This document shows, piece after piece, positions 58,559-64,000 of a DNA stretch of 64,000 nt. Position numbers and translations under genes: made by a program. The stretch's first letter is position 1; the number at the start of each line of letters is the position of its first letter. The notes beneath the pieces are model-generated. The model made no database searches, had not been told where the DNA came from, and worked only from the letters and a program-made list of their open reading frames with translations. The stretch covers positions 72,649,061-72,713,060 of the forward strand of contig OZ020586.1 in the NCBI GenBank assembly GCA_963971535.1. Reading direction: 5' to 3'. The stretch is from Notolepis coatsorum (taxonomy: Eukaryota > Chordata > Actinopteri > Aulopiformes > Paralepididae).

Positions 58559-59836
58559 TCAGACGAGTTGCTGATGGCCTTGTGTAATATGGGGTACAGG
58601 ACGCCTTGTGCTGCTGATGGATACATCCTGATATTTGTCCAGTGTGTTCATTAAACGGGTGAAATCCTCTTTCAATGTCTCTGTGCCCGTTTTCCTTCGC
58701 AGGATGTCAAACGATCCAGAGTGAATGACAATTTTTGTTATGACTGATCCGATGAGTGTTGGAAGCATTTCGGACAGCTCTTTCACAGATGTGTTGTCTA
58801 GACATAGATTTTCTGTGTTTGCCATTTCCACATACCTTGTTGTGGAATCTCCAATCAGTATGCAGTCTGTTTTCTGTGTGAAGTTAGCATTCTTCTTTCC
58901 AACAGTTCTGGGGCCGTTTGTTTTTGGATTAGGCCTAGTCTGCCGGTTCTCACCACAGTCCTGTGGCCTTGGTGAAATAGCCTTGTTAGCCGTCCTGCTA
59001 GCCTTCTCAATAGCCGTCCTGTTAGCGCTAGCCTCGTACCTTCAGCGTTGGCTACCGCGACAATCCTGTGGCGCTCCTCTGTGCAGAATAGTCTCTTCGT
59101 TGTTAGCCGCTAGCTCAGGCTGGGTCGTGTTTGCTAGCCGTGTCGCTAGCAGCTCCGTTTTCCTCATTGTCTCTGTGCAGAGTAGCTTTGTTAGCTTTGC
59201 TATCCTCGTTTCGCTCGCAGCTCTGCTAGCTTCACCTCTTCTTTGCCGGATAACACGACGTTCCTTTGGTGCCTCGTGGTTAGCGTGAGCTCCGGTATGC
59301 CAGCCGTTAGCTTCGCTAGCGTTGTTAGCGTTAGCATGAGCGGTATGCCAGCTGTTAGCTTCGCTAGCGTTAGTGTGAGCTCCGGTATGCCTGCTGTTAG
59401 CTTCGTTAGCATTAGCGTGAGCTCCGGTATGCTCGCTGTTAGCTTTGCTAGCATCGTTAGCCACGCTTCTAAGTCTCTTTGCTTTGGGTGTTGATATGTG
59501 TGGTTCCGAGAGTAGGTTGAAACTATTTCCTGGCGGTGCTGGGGGTGAGGTAATAGTCGTGTTCCTGGTTAGTTTATTTCTCTTTCTAGCCCTGACGGTG
59601 GTCCACTGTTTTGGTTTAGCTCCTAGCCTGTGCCAAGGACCCTCTTTTGGGTGGTGATGTTCTGTAGCTCCTAGCCTGGGCCAGGAGGGGTCGTTCTCAG
59701 TCATGGTATCAGTGGCTATACTTGTAGTAGCTTCAAAAATAGAGTCAATGAGTCGCTCATCCTGTTGAATTTGGTACAGGGTAGAAAGTAAACCCGAACC
59801 TCCAGCTCTACAATCCTCATACCCATCCTCAGACAA
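58559..59836 (-). pseudogene. L2 ORF1 with SGNH-esterase-like end, one in-frame stop
   Basis: One reading frame from an ATG at 59836 to TGA at 58559-58561, interrupted only by a TGA at 59042-59044. The N-terminal part is basic and holds four to five repeats of EANSWHTGAHANA type (59230-59470). After the stop, the frame continues to CILIGDSTTRYVEMANTENL, with the GDS box typical of SGNH hydrolases, and SVITKIVIHSGSFDILRRKT. ORF1 esterases occur in CR1/L2-group LINEs and are thought to act on lipids or chaperone particles. Confidence 0.8.
59230..59470 (-). repeat. Coding tandem repeat in L2 ORF1
   Basis: About 42-45-bp units based on GTTAGCTTCGCTAGCGTTAG and GTGAGCTCCGGTATGCC, in frame with ORF1 (multiple of three in most units). 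Confidence 0.85.
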
Positions 59837-60598
59837 CTAGTACATTCTGTGGGAGAGCCGAGTCCCGGCATCTTCCCTCATTTCCTGTCTCTTCAGGTTA
59901 GGCTAAACTGAAGCTAAGCTAGGTACTTAGCTGGTGATGGTGGGCCTTGTTGTCTTTCGCTGGTTGCTTCACAACCGGGGTCTTTATGAAATATCATCGA
60001 CTTTCATGAATATCCTCGCCTTCAGTGATCGGCATAGTCCTTTGTGTTTAGCTGATAACACAGAGACTTCTTCATCTCGCTGGTCCTCCCACGGAGAGAT
60101 CTTGCTACTCGTCCTTTCGACGGAGTACTGTGGTCATAAATCTGAATAAATAAATTCACAGTTCTGGAGAAGTACCATAGGAACTGGGAGTTAACGTACA
60201 GAGTATTTAGAGTTGAAAGGGCTATAAAAAATCATTACGGTAGCGATAGGCAGAAAAACACGGAGCGACAGTAAAAAGCAGCTTGCATAGCAGAAGCAGG
60301 ATAATGTAATGTAAGTTCAGTATTCTCCATGGTGGAACACTACGGAATTGTGGTCCATTTAGGAAATCAGTTTGAACTTGAACTTGCATTGGTTTGTGAT
60401 AGATTATTAGTTACTGGGTATTTCAAAGTACCTCATATTTGGTACCATTTTGAAGCTAACAACTAGGGCTTTCCAATGATATAAAATAAGTGTTCGATTA
60501 TCATCATAATTTTTATTATTATGGTTCATATGTAGTTGCACTTGAACTTGTTGAAATTAAACTTGGAAGATACAAATACATTTTCAAGCACTTAATAA
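59837..60598 (-). other. L2 5' UTR and flanking sequence
   Basis: Sequence upstream of ORF1 on the minus strand; the real 5' end is probably within 60130-60350 but I see no hallmark. The part beyond 60350 is AT-rich and anonymous. Confidence 0.45.
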
Positions 60599-60800
60599 TA
60601 ATAATGGATTGGATTTATATAGCGCTCTTCATGACACCCCAGTGACTCCAGAGCGCTTACAGAGTCCATTATTCGTTCATACACAGTCATACCGGTGGTG
60701 GTATGCTACAATTGCAGCCAGAGCTGCCCTGAGGCAGACTCACGGAAGCTTGGCGAATAATTATCGCCTACGGCCCCTCACTTTCCTTGCTTATATCAGA
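60599..60800 (+). mobile_element. Dispersed repeat, GGATTTATATAGCGCTCTTC type
   Basis: AATAATAATGGATTGGATTT, ATATAGCGCTCTTCATGACA and GAGCGCTTACAG are typical of a common fish non-LTR 3' end/SINE-like repeat. No tRNA head found. Confidence 0.55.
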
Positions 60801-61387
60801 TTTATGTGTAATGAATGCAATGTAGACAATCTTGTTGGCAATATAGAACAGCTGACAGATTAGAAATAGCATCTATTGTTCAAAAGATATGAATTAATTA
60901 ATGAAACTAGATTAGATTAAAAAAATATATATATATAAAAAATGTCTTCAAACTTACCCCATTCTCTTCATAGAGCGTTGTCTTCCTCCATACTCTCTGC
61001 CGCAATAGAACCATATTTCCTGGGTAGAGAATTACCTTGGCTCTTCCTGGCTCTCGATGGTTCTCAGCTGTATGTTATTAGCCAATGCTAGCAGCAGGCC
61101 TTGTCGTCAATTCTAGGTTGATAAAATGAAATATGTTATATACGAATATGAGCCACTAATGAATACACTGAATACAGCAATGTGGCTATTTGAAAACACT
61201 GCATTTGCGAAATAAATACGTCAATTGTGTTCACGTTAGCCATGCGTTAGCTAAGCAGCTAACGCACCGCAGCCTGGGTGAAGTTAGTAGCACACACCGG
61301 TACTTTTCAAAACAAGCTTTTTGATTGGAAAATATGACCAGAATCTCTGGAAAAACATCTCACAAACACTATAGACGGTCATAAACA
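60801..61387. other. No recognisable gene
   Basis: One donor-like site on the minus strand (GGG|GTAAGT at about 60957) follows a short open stretch but has no partner. Confidence 0.4.
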
Positions 61388-61391
61388 TTAA

Positions 61392-62342
61392 CACTTTGGT
61401 TGCCAGGCTTATATTCTTAATATACCATCCTCCGCCAGCTCTATTTGTCTATGGAGAAGTTCCCCTTCTTTGCAGGGCTATAACTTTTTAAATTGTATTG
61501 CTAAATTGACATTACTATGGCCCATTCAACATCAAGTATCTATTGTTCAGGGTGTAGCAACGTTATACTTTTTCTTTCACATATTCATACTAAAATACGG
61601 TCTAAAGTATAAGTATGTTTTTATCGTTTTCTGCAGCTTTCTCCAGAACGTGATTTATAGCCCCAAATGCATTATATTGATGATCAAATACAGTTTGATA
61701 GGAATCTGCGCGAGATAAAAAATGTCAAATGGACGTGCTTCTAGAAGTTACTACTGATCATCTGATGTTGACCGGATGGGGGGGGGGGTCGTTTATAATT
61801 CCGTGGCCAACGTTAGATGATTCATCTAGTGTTGGTGATATGATCATTAGAGCAGTTAGTATCGAACACGTTAAAAAATAACATTGAATCTTACCGTAGC
61901 TTCCTCATAGCGTTGGGCGATGAGCGGGGAACAGAAATATTCCTATTATGGGATGTAGAAATATGCTATCCATTTCCAGGTTGTATAATAGTATATACGT
62001 CCAAATCATGTTGTTTATCGAGTTATTGGTAACGGATTGCTATCCGTTGTGTCTAGCTCAAGTCCTGGGACTATTACCGAGTGATCGGACCGAATTGGAA
62101 TGAGCACCAGCTTCCATTTCCTGTTTCCGCTCTGGGCGATCCGCCGATCGGCCACCAGATGGCGCTCTTGAACCGTTGGAGAGTTGAGAGGGGATCAACA
62201 GTAGATCTCAAGTCTCCGGGGGAGAAATATGATTTCGATCACAGATTTTTGAAATATTGATATCAAAGACGTGGTACGGCGTCTTTGGCAGAATGAGCAT
62301 GGCGGGGAATGACGTGGTACAGCGTTTTTGGCGACCATAGTG
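61392..62342. mobile_element. piggyBac-like MITE (copy 4)
   Basis: TTAA at 61388-61391 and 62343-62346; ends CACTTTGGTTGCC and GGCGACCATAGTG (11 of 13 complementary). AT-rich, non-coding interior with a G10 tract near 61780. Confidence 0.82.
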
Positions 62343-62346
62343 TTAA

Positions 62347-63560
62347 CGAATGCTATAATAAGTCCAACAAATGAGTATAAATAGTACTTACACGGTAGTT
62401 CCAAAATGCAAGAGCACGCGCTGAATCCCAGCAAGAATTTATTCTATGACCGAACGCTCTGGGGAAAATCTACAAAAAAAACGCCCATCGTGTCGGGGGC
62501 CATTTATATAGTTCCTCTGAGTCCTGCGGACTAATACATGGTGTGCTGTTAGTGGTAGGTCTTCCATATAAGGCCTGAAAAGATGGTGTCCTTCCGCCGA
62601 AAACTCGAATCCCCGGCCGCTCCCCATTGATCGCGCCTGCGATATCAGCGACTTCGTAGTGTTTGGTCTCGTGGTGTCACTTTAGGTGGTGGGCGTGTTC
62701 ATAGGGGTTTGGCGGTAATGGGATTGTTCATATGGAATTTCATTCACCTTTTCACTTGGTTGACTGTTTTACGGAAAGAGGGGGTGAGATTGGAGCGCAT
62801 ATTTTCTATTGACCGCAAACGCATTCGCAAGATAATATTACAAGAACGCAACAGTATTAGTATTAGTAATTACGTGTATTTTGTCTGTTTCATAAAGCAA
62901 AAGAATAAAAGTTTGAAAAGCATATTCTGGACGTGGAACGGAATTATTTTATGATGCACGTCAAAGTGTTTGTACTCCTGTGGTATATTCTATGTACATT
63001 TCTAAGGGTTAATCACAGTGCATTTAGGTTGCTAACTAGAGGGAAGAGAAACACAGAATGATAGAATGGTCCTCATCTGACTCCAAATAGCCAGTAGAGA
63101 ATAAAACGTGTAGTCAGACCATGGAACTATAGTTCAAATCAAATGATTTATTGCCGCGGGGCTCAAAGAGGTGAATATAGCATTTACATACAGGGATTAT
63201 TTCATAGTACATCAAACAGGCTGTACAAAAGGATTGTTGAGGTATCATTAGAGCCCATTCACAGTGGCTTTCTCACATCAAACAAGTCTGTACATAAAAC
63301 AATAGTCATGTTAACATCAATGAAATAGACTATACCTTTGCCATCACATAGTTAAACCTGGTCTAAGATACATTTACACTATATCACAACAAAACAGTGA
63401 TTCCATGGTCTATTTACATAATGGCAACCGCATAGTCTCTGGAGTGGTGGATCGGTAGAGCAGGAGGACGCAGACCCCAGGGGGGGGTCTGGCCTGTCTC
63501 TCTAACAATGCGTTCTCATTTATATACTCTGGTATCAACCAATAATAGCACGTCCATATA
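62347..63560. other. No recognisable gene
   Basis: Includes an 81-codon frame (62709-62954) without a domain. At 63130-63560 on the minus strand a TATATAAATGAG box and an AATAAA lie in an order that could suit a solo LTR, but no TG...CA ends or target duplication were found. Confidence 0.4.
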
Positions 63561-63564
63561 TTAA

Positions 63565-64000
63565 CACTTTGAGCGCCACGCCGGGTTTTCCTTTTTACCC
63601 GCTGAATGCCACCATCGGCGCCAATGTTAACGTTAATATCGCCTAATCTATTTTTATTTTTTTTTATTTTTTATTGATATTTTTTGCACAAATCTCAAAT
63701 ATTCAAAACATATTTTTCCACATCACAGTATGCAACGTCCAAGACTTGCCTTTTTCTTTTTTTGTAAGAACATACAAAACATGTACAAGACTCATACAAA
63801 TACATTAAAAACTGACATGGAAATTAAAAAAAGACTTACGAAAAAAGAAAGATACTATACTATACATTGTGCACATATATCCCTGATGCATATACTTTAC
63901 ATGTAGACCGATCTACCTGTGAGCAGGTATGTGCTGCATACATAAAATCTATGCATATACATACATAATACAATATAAAGTACAAGTACCATCAGATCAG
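63565..64000 (+). mobile_element. piggyBac-like MITE (copy 5), running out of the window
   Basis: TTAA at 63561-63564 followed by CACTTTGAGCGCCACGCC, matching the other copies. The right end is not in the window; the AT-rich sequence from 63650 could be a further insertion. Confidence 0.6.

Larger units (their letters stand above)
49005..60150 (-). mobile_element. L2 (Maui-like) LINE, near full length, split by two later insertions
   Basis: Reading on the minus strand from about 60150: a 5' UTR, ORF1 (59836-58559), ORF2 with endonuclease (58439-57389), RT (57210-56160), then a DIRS-like insert (56162-50820), more ORF2 (50822-50523), a piggyBac-like insert (50522-49597), and the ORF2 end with stop at 49316-49318 plus 3' UTR. 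Removing the inserts restores a continuous protein pattern at both joints. ORF2 carries at least three frameshifts, so the element is dead. Confidence 0.88.

Noticed and set aside
63130-63560. Solo LTR on the minus strand
   Set aside because: A TATA-like box and AATAAA are in suitable order, but no terminal TG/CA, no target duplication and no second copy were found.

Overview
The window reads as nuclear DNA of a teleost fish. It has no compact gene set. It is filled with the remains of fish-type mobile elements (L2/CR1-type LINEs, tRNA-derived SINEs, a DIRS-like tyrosine-recombinase retroelement, hAT-like and TTAA-flanked piggyBac-like MITEs), very large satellite and microsatellite arrays, and AG/GT-bounded short exons. 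This is an inference from family content; no species is identified.

Layout. 1-2.6 kb: a LINE 3' end and small MITEs. 2.6-9.5 kb: a roughly 20-bp minisatellite carrying two copies of one SINE, the second produced by a ~2.15-kb duplication of array plus SINE. 9.5-16.7 kb: MITEs and SINEs, including a piggyBac-like MITE nested in a larger inverted-repeat element. 16.7-20 kb: a 40-bp minisatellite split by a ~3-kb GC-rich insertion of unknown nature. 20-22.4 kb: another piggyBac-like MITE with a SINE inside it. 22.7-39.3 kb: the only convincing host-gene candidate, at least 13 short exons on the + strand, all phase 1 at both ends, encoding a Thr/Ser/Asp/Glu/Pro-rich, Cys- and Lys-free region. Its introns hold LINE pieces, SINEs, a ~2-kb pure TGTC array, a long TG array and several minisatellites that abut splice sites. 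39.3-49 kb: tandem repeats, a hAT element with a clear 8-bp duplication, a LINE with an open reverse transcriptase, and a 1.3-kb MITE. 49-60.2 kb: one L2-type LINE on the minus strand, split by a piggyBac-like MITE and by a structurally complete DIRS-like element. 60.2-64 kb: another piggyBac-like MITE and anonymous sequence.

How parts relate. The 49-60 kb block is a nested record: the L2 came first and the other two elements landed in its ORF2. The DIRS-like element keeps both terminal repeats and an internal complementary region that joins the reverse complements of its two ends through the trinucleotide GTT/AAC, while its coding frames are broken. In the exon-rich block, repeat expansion and exon duplication seem coupled: arrays start or end at splice sites, and the last recognised exon is followed by two to three decaying tandem copies. 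I found no rRNA gene, functional tRNA gene, CRISPR array or bacterial operon. Exon calls rest on splice-site and phase consistency read by eye, and element families are named from recalled motif patterns, not from a database search.
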